This document shows positions 1 through 16,559 of a stretch of DNA of 64,000 nucleotides, piece by piece; the stretch's first letter is position 1, and the number at the start of each line of letters is the position of its first letter. Position numbers and translations under genes: made by a program. The stretch lies in assembly GCF_000208865.1 (NCBI RefSeq), contig NC_018395.1, positions 713,920-777,919 on the forward strand, in the 5' to 3' direction. Under the pieces are notes generated by a model. It saw only the letters and a list, made by a program, of their open reading frames with translations, searched no databases and had not been told where the DNA came from. This DNA comes from Neospora caninum Liverpool. Lineage: Eukaryota > Apicomplexa > Conoidasida > Eucoccidiorida > Sarcocystidae.

Positions 1-4861
<4,861 letters not shown>

Positions 4862-6149
4862 ATTGCGTCTTTGTCTCGTTTTTTCCCCTTCACCAGTCTG
4901 GTCGTGCATGCCTTGCCTCGCGTATTGCCACTGCGAGAGAAGAAAGGCAACCATCGGCGTGGGGTTTTCGGTGTCTTGGTGACCTGCCTCTCTTCCCAGA
5001 TCTTCTTGTTGCGTCTCTGCTTCGTGGCGGCCTTGAGTGCAGAGATTGCATCCGCGTGAACCTCTCGAGCCGAGAGCCGCGTTTCCGTTTTTCCGGGCGT
5101 TCCGCTTCTCGTCCCAATGGCGCAAGAAACAGAAGAGTGGCCGTATGTGTGCCTGTGCTATACGAAAGAACACGGAGTGAATCTGTCGCCGAATGCCGAA
5201 AAGCGGCAAGGTGACACGCGAACCGCGCGAGGCCGTCCATAAACCGTCTGTATGCCCATGCGTTCTGGAAGTGGAGAACGATACAGAGGCAGATTGCGGT
5301 CGCGCCATGTCGGCTAGGAGCCGACAGACGGAAAACCTTTTCAAGTCCGAAAACCCCTGCAGCCATGCCACCGTGGTTTTTGCCTGCCGCGCACAGAGAC
5401 GGCTCTGTCGTTAGCTGCGTTTGCAACAAGTCAAAAACCTTTTCTCTGCAGATTCTTCGCTAGCCGGGATACTCCAGCCCACGAAAGAAAACCAAGGAAG
5501 CTCGTAGAGCTCTAAGGACACTGCTGTGCCTAAGGCAGCAAGACCTCCAAGTAACCAATCAGTAGCCTCTGGATTTAACACCCATCACGCTGGTACTTAA
5601 TGGAAGGTCACCTGTCCAACCTAAACCACTACAGAATTCTGAACGCCACACATTCCTAGTCTGGTCACCGCAGCCGGTGCGTCATGCATTACGCGCTGCA
5701 GTGAACATCGGGAAGCCGAAGACGGATTGAAAAAAAAGTGTGTCTTGGATAACTCGCCATCTACTATACAAGGGAGACACGTAGAAACCTAGATATCTAA
5801 ACATCCGCGCTGGGACTGCTATTCTAGGGCGCACTGACAGATTGAGGGTGCATGCACATGGAAATATCTGTTTGTTGTATCAGTATGTATATATATGTAT
5901 ATTTGTTTGGAGGCTAAGTGTGAGGCGATGGAAGCAAAGCAAGTAGAGGTAGTCCACGGATTCAGACGCAAATTCTTCACATGGAGAGAAGGAACATGTT
6001 CTCGGCTGTGGGGTTTTATGCACCACTTGCAGAACAGAGCTAAAGCCTGCTCTCCACGTTTTCGAAAGCCAGTGGAAAGATGGCCGCCGCTATGTTGATG
6101 CATGTCGACATTGCATCTCTTCAACCCTCGGCACGGGAGATGAAGTGAA
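4862..6149. other. SERCA 3' flank with no supported gene
   Basis: This holds the SERCA 3' UTR and flank. Several short open frames occur on both strands, none with recognisable motifs or splice support. Confidence 0.6.
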
Positions 6150-7397
6150 GTGGAACACGGGCATGGAACGAAAGATGAGGAACCAGAAGGTGGAGAGGAA
6201 GCAGAAGATGAAGGGGAACCAGGTGCTGAAGCGGTAATGACGGGTGAAAAGGGATCGGCAGGCGCAGGCGAAGAAGGCAAAGAGTTTGGTGAGTGCGATT
6301 CTCGACGGGTTGACTGTTTTTCTTTCGTCTCCTGCAAAAAGGCTGCCGTGAAGCGACTGCACACCTCCGCCAGTCAGTTGCGTTCGTCGTCACGCTCTGT
6401 GGGGATGTCCTCGCTCGGAAGAACACTAACAGAGAGGGCCCTGGCGAGGGAAGCTGGCGATTGCAGCAGCGAAATGGAAAGGGCTTTGAGGGGCGTTCGG
6501 AGAAGGCGGACCCCGAGGCAATGCAGCAAGGTCTCGGAAACGGATGCTCGAGCCGCTGTAATGCAGAAGTGTGCGGTCCGCATGCGCTTGGGTTTTTCGA
6601 GCACAGGAAGAAGCAGCTCGGCGTCGCTAGGATACCGCCGCATCCCGTTCGAGACGGGAATTGCCTCCATTCGCCTCCTCCGTCTCTCCCGGAGTCGCCG
6701 GCAGAGCACTGACACCACCAGGGAAGCGCACAAACATGCAAGGTGCTCGAAACTGTGCGTCCGACTCCGAGGAAGAAAAACGTCAAGTCCTGACCGCCTG
6801 CCTGGGAAAAGCTCTGGTCGGCTGTTCGCTCTTCTCTGTCCTGGAGTCGGCGAAGGTGGTCTTTGTCGCTCCGGGTTGCTCTGCGAGAGCGGGCTTCTCA
6901 ACCGGCTGCCAGTCGGAGGCTACAGGCGGTGCCCGAGTGTCCCCGACGGAGCACACACAAAGGCCACGCAACAGAAGAGAGACGGCTACTTCGTGGAACT
7001 GTGTAGTCAGAGTCTTCATGGCCTTCAGACGGCTCGTCGGCCTTGGGTTGCAACGTTTCTCTCGCCCCGGTCCGAGTCTCTCCCCCGCGCGCGACATCGA
7101 CCACCCCTCTCCGACCGGCATCGCTCTTCTCTTCCTCTTGCCTCGTTCTCTCTTCTCGTGGCTCTGCTCTCTTCGTCCCTTACACTCTCCGTCGAGGAAA
7201 CAGTCCGAGTTCCCAGCCCCGGCCTCCCGGTAACAGGGCGAAACAGACAGTCCCTGCCGCGCGACGACTCCACGCAGACAGCGTCTCCTGAGACAGTCTA
7301 TCTCCGCCTGGACTACACACAGGGCGGTGCTGTGCGCCTTGCCCAGGCGGTCTCTGGACTGAGACCCGTGAAGAACCTAACGCGTCTCGACCGTTGA
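6150..7397 (+). CDS. Uncertain: long uninterrupted open frame, unknown product
   Basis: The frame is open for 415 codons, unusually long for this otherwise non-coding stretch. It opens at a GTG; the first in-frame ATG is at 6237, so a product would be about 386 aa unless an upstream exon exists. The translated start is acidic (Glu/Gly-rich). The body is rich in Arg and Ser, and a hydrophobic Leu/Ser stretch of about 20 residues lies near codon 330. I recognise no domain, signal peptide or family. The opposite strand also has open frames of 221 aa (6121-6786) and 175 aa (6374-6901), so base composition alone could be suppressing stops. It lies between SERCA and the VAMP7-like gene. I list it because of its length only. 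Confidence 0.3.
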   Translation: MEHGHGTKDEEPEGGEEAEDEGEPGAEAVMTGEKGSAGAGEEGKEFGECDSRRVDCFSFVSCKKAAVKRLHTSASQLRSSSRSVGMSSLGRTLTERALAREAGDCSSEMERALRGVRRRRTPRQCSKVSETDARAAVMQKCAVRMRLGFSSTGRSSSASLGYRRIPFETGIASIRLLRLSRSRRQSTDTTREAHKHARCSKLCVRLRGRKTSSPDRLPGKSSGRLFALLCPGVGEGGLCRSGLLCESGLLNRLPVGGYRRCPSVPDGAHTKATQQKRDGYFVELCSQSLHGLQTARRPWVATFLSPRSESLPRARHRPPLSDRHRSSLPLASFSLLVALLSSSLTLSVEETVRVPSPGLPVTGRNRQSLPRDDSTQTASPETVYLRLDYTQGGAVRLAQAVSGLRPVKNLTRLDR

Positions 7398-8937
7398 GCG
7401 AGATACCAGGAAAGCCAGCCATTCCGTGTACATATCTGTACACTCCGCATTACACGAAAAAGCGGTCAGTCCCCCAGGAACGTTCTTGAAACGCTGCAAA
7501 AAGAATACAGAAAAAATCCCGTCAGGAGTAGCACTCGGATATGCACGATCCACCAGTTAGCCCAACGGGACACGAGTCTCGCCAGGTGACTGGAACAAAC
7601 AAAATGCAATCGAGCGTCTCTCGTAGGGATATTCAATTTGGCTTCCGTGGTGAGATGCACACACAAGCAAGCTTCTTCCGTCGTGAGATACACACAAGCA
7701 AGCTTTTTATGAGTGCAAAGTGAATATTTCCAACTGAAAGCGGGACACCCTGCATTGCAATCGATCGACCGTTCCTGTTTATCGGCCCCATTGGAGACTG
7801 TGATGGCCAGCTGTCTTCACTCAGTCCTTTGCCACGTTCTAACGCGTCTCTCGCGTCGTGTGCCTCGGTGACTCGGGGCCTTGCATGCGTAGAACAGTGG
7901 TCTTACAGGATCCCGGTCGAGTCTGCAAGCTATTTTGTTCGATATAACACAGATCTAACGAAAAGTAACAAGTTCCGTGTCGCCGTCTCGTTCAGTGTGT
8001 GTCCTGCAACTGCGCTTGCCAGTCCACACAGCACTTGGGTGTTCCATGCGTTTTAGATGCATCGCGAGTCTGTCGAAGCTGCCGGTTCCAGCGCTTGGCC
8101 CATTTCGTCTTCTGGTCATCGAGAATCCTTCAGGAGCTCTCTCGCGTTTTTTCCGTCGGTCAGGCGCCGTAGAAGACGGCGCGACACACGCGCGAACACG
8201 CGCGCGCCCGGCGCTCTGACTCGGGACCGCATGCGTTTTTAAGGGAGCGTGAGAAAAGGCAGTGACGCGGAACACGAGAAACAGTCGAACAGCCGCTGAA
8301 CGCCCAAAGATAAGGCAAGAGAAAGGAGATTCGCTGTCCACCTGGTTTTTCGTGTACGGGATGTGTTTCTCCTTGTACAAGAGAGGTTTCCTTCCTCGCC
8401 AGACAAAGGAAAACAGCAGAAACCGGCCGGGGATGAATGTGCCGTGCTCGCAGAGTCTCGAGGAGTGAGAGTTCATCCTAGGCTCGAAAAATTAATGTCG
8501 GGGCCCTCGCTTTTCTCCAGAGGTTTGCTTTCGCGCTCCCGTCGCCTCACGCAAAGTTGTGAGGCGAACCCAGCTGAAGTCAACGGAATAATTTCTCAAA
8601 CCCCCGCTTCAGGTGTGCTGTATATACACCCGGTTCTCGAGTCGCTGTGCCCCTGGTGCCAGGCTTTCCCGTTCGCTATTCAATCGAATCTAACGGGCTC
8701 TCTTATTTCTCTCTCTGGGCAACAAAGAGACGAGAGTCAACGAGACTTCCTGTCCGTGCAGGGAGTCTCCAACCGTTTGCTCCGCCCCTTCTTTTCTTTC
8801 TCCGTTTCTCTCCCCCCCTTGCATTCCGTCTCTTTTCCTCTCCTCGCTTGACTGCTTCTTTAGCAGCTGAAAACGCAGCTCCTCGAAACGCGGGCCTCCA
8901 ACGGCACCTTCTTGGCAGGTTCTTTCCTACGCCGGCC
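7398..8937. other. Intergenic region upstream of the VAMP7-like gene
   Basis: No supported gene. From about 8790 onward the + strand becomes strongly pyrimidine-rich, as is common in coccidian promoter and 5' UTR regions. Confidence 0.5.
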
Positions 8938-8940
8938 TCG

Positions 8941-9065
8941 TCTGGTCTCTCTCTTCCCGTCTGCGTCTGGTCTCTCTCTTCCCGTCTGCGTCTGGTCTCT
9001 CTCTTCCCGTCTCCGTCTGGTCTCTCCCTTCCCGTCTCCGTCTGGTCTCTCTCTTCCCGTCTCCG
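8941..9065 (+). repeat. 25-bp tandem repeat, five copies, pyrimidine-rich
   Basis: Five head-to-tail 25-bp units (8941-8965, 8966-8990, 8991-9015, 9016-9040, 9041-9065) followed by a degenerate partial copy. Unit core: TCTGGTCTCTCTCTTCCCGT. Units 3-5 end CTCCG where units 1-2 end CTGCG. In the later units the complement contains GAGACG, the core of a known Toxoplasma promoter heptamer, but preceded by G rather than A/T. The array is 480-605 bp upstream of the VAMP7-like ATG, so a promoter or 5' UTR role is possible but unproven. Confidence 0.9.
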
Positions 9066-9545
9066 TCTTCTCTCTTTCCCCGTCTTTTCGTCACTGGAGA
9101 ATAAGGCGACGCGATTTGCTGTCTCCCTTCTTCATGACTTTTGCCGCGTTTCCAGCTCCTCTCGAACAGATACTGTTTTCAAATCGTGATCTCAACGTTT
9201 GCAACCTTCCGTTCTCGTCTGTTCCACTTTCTTGGCTCTTTGCCTTCTGCCTCCTCGTCTTCCCCATCTTCGCTGTTCGGCTTTTCTCTTTTCCTCCCCT
9301 CCTGATTCTCACGAGCACCGTTTCTCCGTCCTTGTCGGTCTCCGTGCGTGTGGCCTCGACTCTCTGTGTTTCTACCCCTCTTCAGCCCTCTCATCCGTCT
9401 GTTGTTTTCTGAAAAGCTTGTGTCACCCACTCGCGTTTCTCCGGTAGCCCACGGTTTTCGCTTGCTTGCCTACAAAACTTCTCGGCTAAACGTCCCTTTT
9501 CTGTGAAACACACTTCCCTTCTCGCCTTCAGTTTACACCGCGAAA

Positions 9546-10489
9546 ATGCCACTAATTTACGCACTCGCTGCCCGAGGTAAGTTCGAGGGCCTGCTGGAAG
9601 GCTGCATTCTCGCTTCTCCGTGTCTTCTGGAAGTCTCCCTCTTCCCATTCGGTCGATGTTCCCCTGTCCCTCCACCTCGTTGTTCCTCTTCTGCCTTTTC
9701 TCTCTGCCTCGTCTGTTGGCCGATCTCCTTCGGACGCTTCACTGCATGCAGATATGCTTTGAACACAGAGCGTTGTCCGCTAAACTCTCTTTCGCGTCTC
9801 GGCAACTTGGACCGATCTCCCACTGGATGGGCTCTTCCTCTCCCGTCGCGTCTCGCTGCCAGCTCCACGTTTCGTTTCCTCGGCGTCTTCTCGCCTCTCT
9901 TCCTTCGCTTCGCCTCTCACATCTTCGCCCTTCTTCCTTCTTCTCTACAGGCAGCGTGGTCCTCGCTGAGCACTCAGACATGGAGGGGAACTTCCCCACG
10001 GTTACTCGGCTTCTTCTCTGCAAGCTACCCACCAATCAAAAAGAGAGAATGTCTTACATCTACGACCGGTGCGCCACCAAAACGCGTTCCCGCTTCTCGA
10101 CAAACAGTCCCCCTTTCTGCCTTTTTCTTCTTATGTCGACTCTCCATTTCTCTCCAAGAGGAGCCTTTCTGTTGTCGACATATATATATATATATATATA
10201 TATGCCTACGCAGAAAATTTTTCGTGGATATGTGCATCTGTATCATTGTATGCGTATAACGGCTTCGTTCTGTGATGTTGACTGTAGACGTCGAATCAAG
10301 AAAGAGAATCGCAGCACCAAAATCAGACAAGAAATCGTCTTCCGTTAGTCCACTGACACCCGGCGAGTCCTCGCATGCGTATCCACAGATGCACGTGTGT
10401 CCAATTTGCGTCCTTGCATCTTCTTGCGTACAAATGCCTATAAATATATATATATATATATATACATGTATATATGTATATACATGTAT

Positions 10490-10522
<33 letters not shown>

Positions 10523-13231
10523 AACATCTGTGTGCAGGGGTGAGGTGTGTTGTCTTCTGTTTGCCTGTAGCTATGTCTTTCACTATGAGGTGATTCGCGG
10601 CATCACGTTCCTCACCATGGCAGACGAGGCGGCGGGGTTTGCGCTTCCCTTTGCTTTTTTGGAAGATTTCGCCAAGTCGTAAGAGCTTTTTCATTTGTCG
10701 CTGGTGTCTCTGTCTCCACATCTTCACATAGCCGAGTTGAGGGAGGCAAGGCGCGTTCTCAATGAAGGCCTAAGTGCGCACGAGGCTGCGAGGCGCGTCG
10801 CTGTTGCCCCAGAACGACGCTCGCGAGAACGCGGGAGAGAAGACCCGACACTTCCCATACTTTTCCTCAGACCTCGTTTTTCAGAAATCTGTTTCGCGAG
10901 AAGGCGTGGGGGCGGGTGTCTGCAGGTGTCGAGGCAGACGCACCGTGAGGGTGTTCGAGAGAGGCAGAGACACTGTCTCTTTCTGGCGAGGGCCGAATAG
11001 GAGAGACAAAGCGAAGACAAAAAACCCAGTTCTTCTTTCTCTGTGCGCTGAGAAGTCCGACTGCTTCGGAAGTTTCCCCCAGCACTCGCGCGACGATTTC
11101 TGCGTCCCTGGCAGTTCTGTTTTCGTCGCTCAAACAGTGCTCTCTTGGGTAACCGTTTCTGCCATGCTCGTGTGCCTCCTTGCCGCCATCCCTCTCAGCT
11201 TTCTCGCAATGTACGGAGCGACTGTGAACACGGCGATCGCACTGGCGATGCAGAATTCGTACGGACCCAGACTGAAGGATCTCATGGTGAGGCTGCGTGC
11301 AACCAGTCCGCCCATTCTTTTTCCATCTGTCTTCCTCCCCTATGACGATGATGCGTGGATGCTTGGCCAACCATAGACACAGATTCATATGCATATATAT
11401 ATATATATATATATTTGTATTATATGTATTGTGTGCACCTATGGTTATGTATTACCTAAATATGTGGATTCCATTACCGTTGCGTACAGATTGTAGGTAT
11501 ATATATATATATATATATATATTGTAGGCGTGTGCGTATGTGTGTATTGTAGATCTATTCGTTAAATGTTTCTTTTGTGTCTGTTTGGTCAGGACTCGTT
11601 CAACGAGAACCACCAGGCGGAGGCCATGGGTCGGTTGCGCATGCAGATTGACGGCATTCACAATGTGCTCATCGACAACATTGGTGAGGAAGAGCTTTTC
11701 CAGCAGAAGAGAAAACAGTCTGGCTTTCCCCCACATTTCTCCTTTTTTCGGATTCAAAGAAAACAGTCTGCGAGAGGGCACTCGTCCTCGGCTCTTTCGT
11801 TCGTCGGTTCCCCACACCCGGTTTCGTCCCTTCGGTCTCCCTGCCACCAGCGGGCTGGCCATGAGAAGCCAGCTCGCTTCTGAACGACTCAGAAACGGGA
11901 AAATGTAGAAAGCGCGAAGAGGGAAAGCAGGCCTCCTTCGGCATCCTTTGACGGCAGCGAAACCGAAGAATAAGCTTCACGAGCAGCACCTTTTTACGCG
12001 GGAAAAGAACTCAGAACGAAAACGCTTTATTCCTGGTGCACCAGAAGCCCTTCCGTTTCCTCCTTGTTTGCTTCCGGTCCACACGAGAGACTCAGCATCG
12101 CTTTTCTTCTTGTCTTCTGTTCCTGGTGTACTGTCGGTACACCTGGAGGTTCGTCCCGTGTTTGCGAGAAACGCGCGTCCAGTCTCTTGCGCATTTTCAT
12201 GTTTCTTACTCCGTATGTACACTTTCAAGTGCCGTCCCTTTTTGTCGCCGGTTTGAACAGATAAAATCTTGCAGCGAGGCGAGCGCATCGATATCCTCGT
12301 CGACCAGTCCGAGCGCCTAAATCAAGAAAGCATGCAGTTTCGGAGGCAGGTACGGAATGACCTTCACCGAAGCCTTGGGTTTCTCTTGAATCCGTTCTCC
12401 GCTTCATCTTACCACTCCTCTCCTTTCCAGTCTCTTCTCTTTGACTCCAGTGTTTTTCGTTCGTCCTCACCTGTCTCGCGGTGGTTCTGTCTGTGTCCTC
12501 TCTTCCGCCTCTGTCTTCTCCTCTTTCTTCTCCTCTCTCTTCTCTTGCTTCTTCTCTTTCTTGTCCGTTGTTTGGTCGCCTTTCTCTCTCTCGCATTTCT
12601 TGTTTTCTCATCCTGTTGTTTGCTCGCGCTTCCTGGCATCGCTCGCTCGTTTCGCTTTTCTCGGTTTGTTGTCTTTTCTCTTTTCAGGCCCGACGACTGA
12701 AAAACGCTCTGTGGTGGCGGAGCGTGCGCGTCGGCCTCATGTTTCTCCTTCTCGTCGCGGTAGGCGATTTTCCTTTACGTGCATGCGTTTCCCCGACGCA
12801 AAGCTCCCCGCGCCTCGCAGTGAGAACATCTGAACCTACCGCATGAACAACCGCATGTCCTGCGCCTTTCGCGTTCTGTTTTTAAACGCATCGAGATCTT
12901 ATCGCCATCGCCGTGTTTTCGCTCTTGACTTCTCTCTTGCTCGGATCTCCGTCTCTCTTTCCTCTCTCGTCCCCTTGGCAGTCTACCTCGCTGCTTCTGT
13001 CTCCTTCCTTTCACGGTTTGGGAGCCTGTCCCGTCCTTCCGGGCCAAACCGAGAAAACGGCGGGAAGATCCCGGCAGGTGTCTCGCTGCGGTTCAGTCTC
13101 GTGTCTGCGCGGAGTCAGCTGGTTTTCGTCTTTCCTCTTTCTCCTGCATGGCTTTTGCACAGCTGCTCGCGACAATCATCGGCATGATTTCCTGCGGCGG
13201 CGTCACCTTCCCCTCCTGTCGCAGTTCCTAG
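9546..13231 (+). CDS. VAMP7-like longin R-SNARE, 221 aa
   Basis: This is a tail-anchored SNARE that drives fusion of vesicles with endosomal or plasma membranes. Exons: 9546-9576, 9951-10068, 10571-10678, 11199-11286, 11593-11683, 12261-12349, 12688-12759, 13163-13231; all phases close and the total matches the ~220 aa of VAMP7. Residues 1-115 form a longin domain (start MPLIYALAARGSVVLAEHS, end SYGPRLKDLM). The SNARE motif spans about 120-185, with the zero-layer Arg near residue 151 in DKILQRGERIDILVDQ. The basic WWRSVR precedes a single membrane helix (about 192-210), and the tail is short and luminal, CGGVTFPSCRSS, with two Cys. The N-terminal exon encodes only 10 codons, as is usual for small exons here. 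Compartment cannot be read from the sequence. VAMP7 versus a plant-VAMP72-like label is a naming choice. Confidence 0.92.
10180..10203. repeat. (TA)12 microsatellite
   Basis: A TA run in the second intron of the VAMP7-like gene. Confidence 0.9.
10443..10521. repeat. TA / TACATG compound microsatellite
   Basis: Two TA runs flank several ATACATGTATAT units, a perfectly self-complementary arrangement. It lies in the second intron of the VAMP7-like gene. Confidence 0.9.
11393..11522. repeat. Two (TA)n microsatellites
   Basis: Runs at about 11393-11415 and 11498-11522, inside the fourth intron of the VAMP7-like gene. Confidence 0.85.
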
Positions 13232-15378
13232 AAGCAGGCAGAGGCAGAACGCAAAACGGAAGGGCTTTTGCACAGAGAGAAAGCCGGAGATGGCGAGAGA
13301 GATATACAGAGGAAGGTGTCCGCGCACGGGTGTGCGAGGCTTTTCAGCCGACCTTTCACGGGTCGTGGGCGACGGATTAAACTTATTCTAAGTGTTCCCT
13401 GCATGCACGTGCATCTGTCTCAGTGTCCCGCTCACGAGGCAACGCGCTGCCGAACTCGGCAGTTGAGACAAATAGGAAAGCAGTGGATTTGACCAGGGAG
13501 TCTGACGAGGTGGGGACCAGCGGCTGCGGCAACAAAAAGGGCGTTTCTGGTTTTTTTTGTGGAAAGACAGTCCGTGTGCTTTGTTCTAAACTGTTTTCTG
13601 TTCTTACATGTTCCGCGAGTCTCCTGCGCGCCTTGCCAACCCTCTACGTCTTTGTCGCCTGTTTTGTTATCCTTGAGACCGCTGCATGAGGTCGCCTTCG
13701 CGATCTCTCGATTCTCAGTTGCTTTTCTGCTGAGTATAACATCGCCTTGTTTCGCTCTCGCGTCTCAAGTTTTTCTCTCGATCCTCTTCTCTCGCGGTTG
13801 GCGTCCCGAGACGCTTCCTTTCCCGCGGAGGACCGCCGATGACCGTCTCAGATCCGCTTCAGCTTCCTGGCTGTGTAGGTGTTGTTGCTCGCATGTTCTC
13901 GTCCGTGTCGCTTTCGTCACTTTCCCTCTCGGCTTTGCCTTGGAAAACGACTCTCTAGGTGCGGGATGGAGGGTTCGCGTCGTCGTCTGTTAACAAGTTC
14001 TGTCTGTCTAGCGAAGCTCTCTTACGGAGTTGCGCATCTTCGTTCTCCTCACTGCCTCGCTGGTTGCGTCCTTTTTCTCCGAACAAAATGCAGAATCGGA
14101 TCTCTCAACGCGCATGGAAAGACAAAGAACTGCCTTGTCTCTGAGACTCTTGTTTTTTGTCGACCGGCGGAATCGCCGTTTCGGCGCGTAGTAGGGCGGC
14201 TGCCGCACCTCCGCCAAGCGAACGGTTTCTTCCCGATCCTTTGTCTCGTGCTGATTCCCAGACCGAAACGCTGCTAGGAAATCCGCGCTTTTCAAGTTCT
14301 CGACTTTCCTGATGCGTTCTTGTCTCTCGGGAATCGTTGCCGCAGGCCTCTCGAGGAGCAACTTCGCTCCTGGTACGGTTTCCTGTCTCTGTCCCCCTCG
14401 TCGAGAAAAGGCTCTCCCGGGCATGTTTGCTTCATCCGATCTCTCCTCTGTCGGCTCTAGGCTTTGCGAGTAGCTCCGACCGTTTCATCTGGCGACGCAT
14501 GAAAGAAGAAGCACATCCCCGGTGCCGTGGGGAAAGTTCACTGGGGAAGCTGCGCGAGTCCACGAGGAAGGCTGTTCTACAAAGTACAGAAAAATGCATG
14601 CAAATAGAAGCATAGATGTGGGTATTACTTTCTAAGGAGACGCCTGAGCAGATGCACAAAGTCTCGTGCACATGTAGATGTATATGTGCATATTATATAT
14701 ATATATATATGTATATATAGATATAAATTAAATGTGCAGGAAGCAGAAAAATAAAATGGTAAGAAACAATTAGAATGCAGGTAGGCACCAGTGTCAACTG
14801 ACATTCCTTGTCTCGCCTGTTTGCCGGAAACTCGCATTTTACGAAAGAGAGTTTTTGTTTGGCCGCTCTCCGTGTTTGCAACACGACCAGGACAAGGCGC
14901 GACGCCTCGTCATGCGAATACACGGGTACTGACTCTTCGCTACAAGCCGCCACGCGAATAATTTCAGGCTTCTGCTCCTTTTCGTTCGCGGGCAGCGAAG
15001 TAAATTGGCGCCGCGACTCAGCACATTGTTTCACTCGATAGTCCACGCTCAATCTTACCATACATAGTACTTTTATGATCCCAGGCTGGTTTAATAAGTC
15101 AAAGTTTAGCCGGGAAGTTAGCGTGATTACAAACCTCCTTTCTCCAATACCATATTTGGTACCTTGGCTGGCTTGTCTCGCACACCGACCGAAGCCGTAT
15201 CCGGGAGGAAAGAAGACGACAGCTCTGAAATACACTTTGCCGCCAGCCTTCTGTCTCCTCCCTCTTCTCTCTTAGGCCCTCTCTCCTTCGCCCTCTTTCC
15301 TGAAAACCCACTCCTCTCGACCCCGTTCCATTCAGCAACTCCATGTGCCACGGAGCTGGACGAGTGTTTTTTAAACCG

Positions 15379-15414
<36 letters not shown>

Positions 15415-16153
15415 CGTATACATTTTTATACGTGTATAGATAGGCAGCATATATGTGCAGGTTACTGCGAGCACCGGTACGCGGACTCGCTTTGGTGCAT
15501 ATATTTGCATCTGTGTATTAAGGTAGAAGTGTGTCAGTGTCCGGGGTCTACTTTTCGTTCTCTTCGTGAAGCGCGTGTGGTTTCCAGATCCCATCCGACA
15601 ACCGGTGATGTGTCCTCGATTCGGCGGAAGAAAAACTCCTTTCCTCTCTCCCGTTAAAAGCGACACCATCCACAGACGCACATGAGTCATAGGAAAAAGA
15701 AGCACACGTGTACATAGAGCCATGTATAGGTGTTTGTGTAACTACGTACCTTCACATGTATGGATATATATATATATATATGAATAGGTATGGAACGCTA
15801 TGTTCCGGACTCCGTTAGAGGAGCCTGCGGAGCGGTAACTTTCTGTGGAGAGCCACAAGAGAAGATCACAAATCTGGGAGGTCAGTCTGCTCCGGCAGTT
15901 TGCCTAACCATGGTGCATCTATACATATGCATCTGTAAATATTTTGCTTGTATTCCCTGTACGCATCCACGCGGTGCACGTGAAACAACAAAGGGCCGAT
16001 ACCTTCTGCGTCTGACAGAGGGGGAATGAAAAAAACATTTTGTGCAGCAGGCATCGAATCAAGTTATAGGCGATCTCTCGTTTCTTCTCGTCTCCTAGCT
16101 CTTCCCCTTCCTCTCCCTTCGTTGCCTCCATCTTGCTTCTCCACGAACGGACA

Positions 16154-16196
<43 letters not shown>

Positions 16197-16559
16197 TGTG
16201 CATATGTATATATATACATATTTGTTCACATACATACCTATGAAAAGATATATCTGTGCATGCTGTGTAATCGACGCGTGTGCATGTTTCTACAGCTGCT
16301 ACGAAGAGCTAAAGCACCACAACGATCGCGATAGGCGATGTGCGCAGTGACTCCCACATCTCTTTGAATCTCTCGAGTTGGTGCATGCGCGTACGAAGAA
16401 TACGGGAATATATCGATGGCACGAAGGCGTGCATCAGAGTGGAAATCTTGGACGCAGCTTTTTGATTCGTCCCTACAAAAAGAGTTGCACGAATATACAT
16501 TTTTTTCCCTGTGAGAAAAAGGAGGGGTTTCCTCTGTGCTTCGCTCGTGTATCGATGCT
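13232..16559. other. Convergent intergenic region (VAMP7-like / RCHY1-like 3' ends)
   Basis: About 3.3 kb with no supported gene. It contains (TA)n tracts at about 14693-14720, 15380-15408, 15763-15782 and 16158-16193. Short open frames crossing these tracts (Tyr-Ile repeats) are artefacts. Confidence 0.6.

Noticed and set aside
6121..6901. Minus-strand frames of 221 and 175 aa opposite the 415-codon frame
   Set aside because: No splice or motif support. I mention them only as a caution about the + strand frame.
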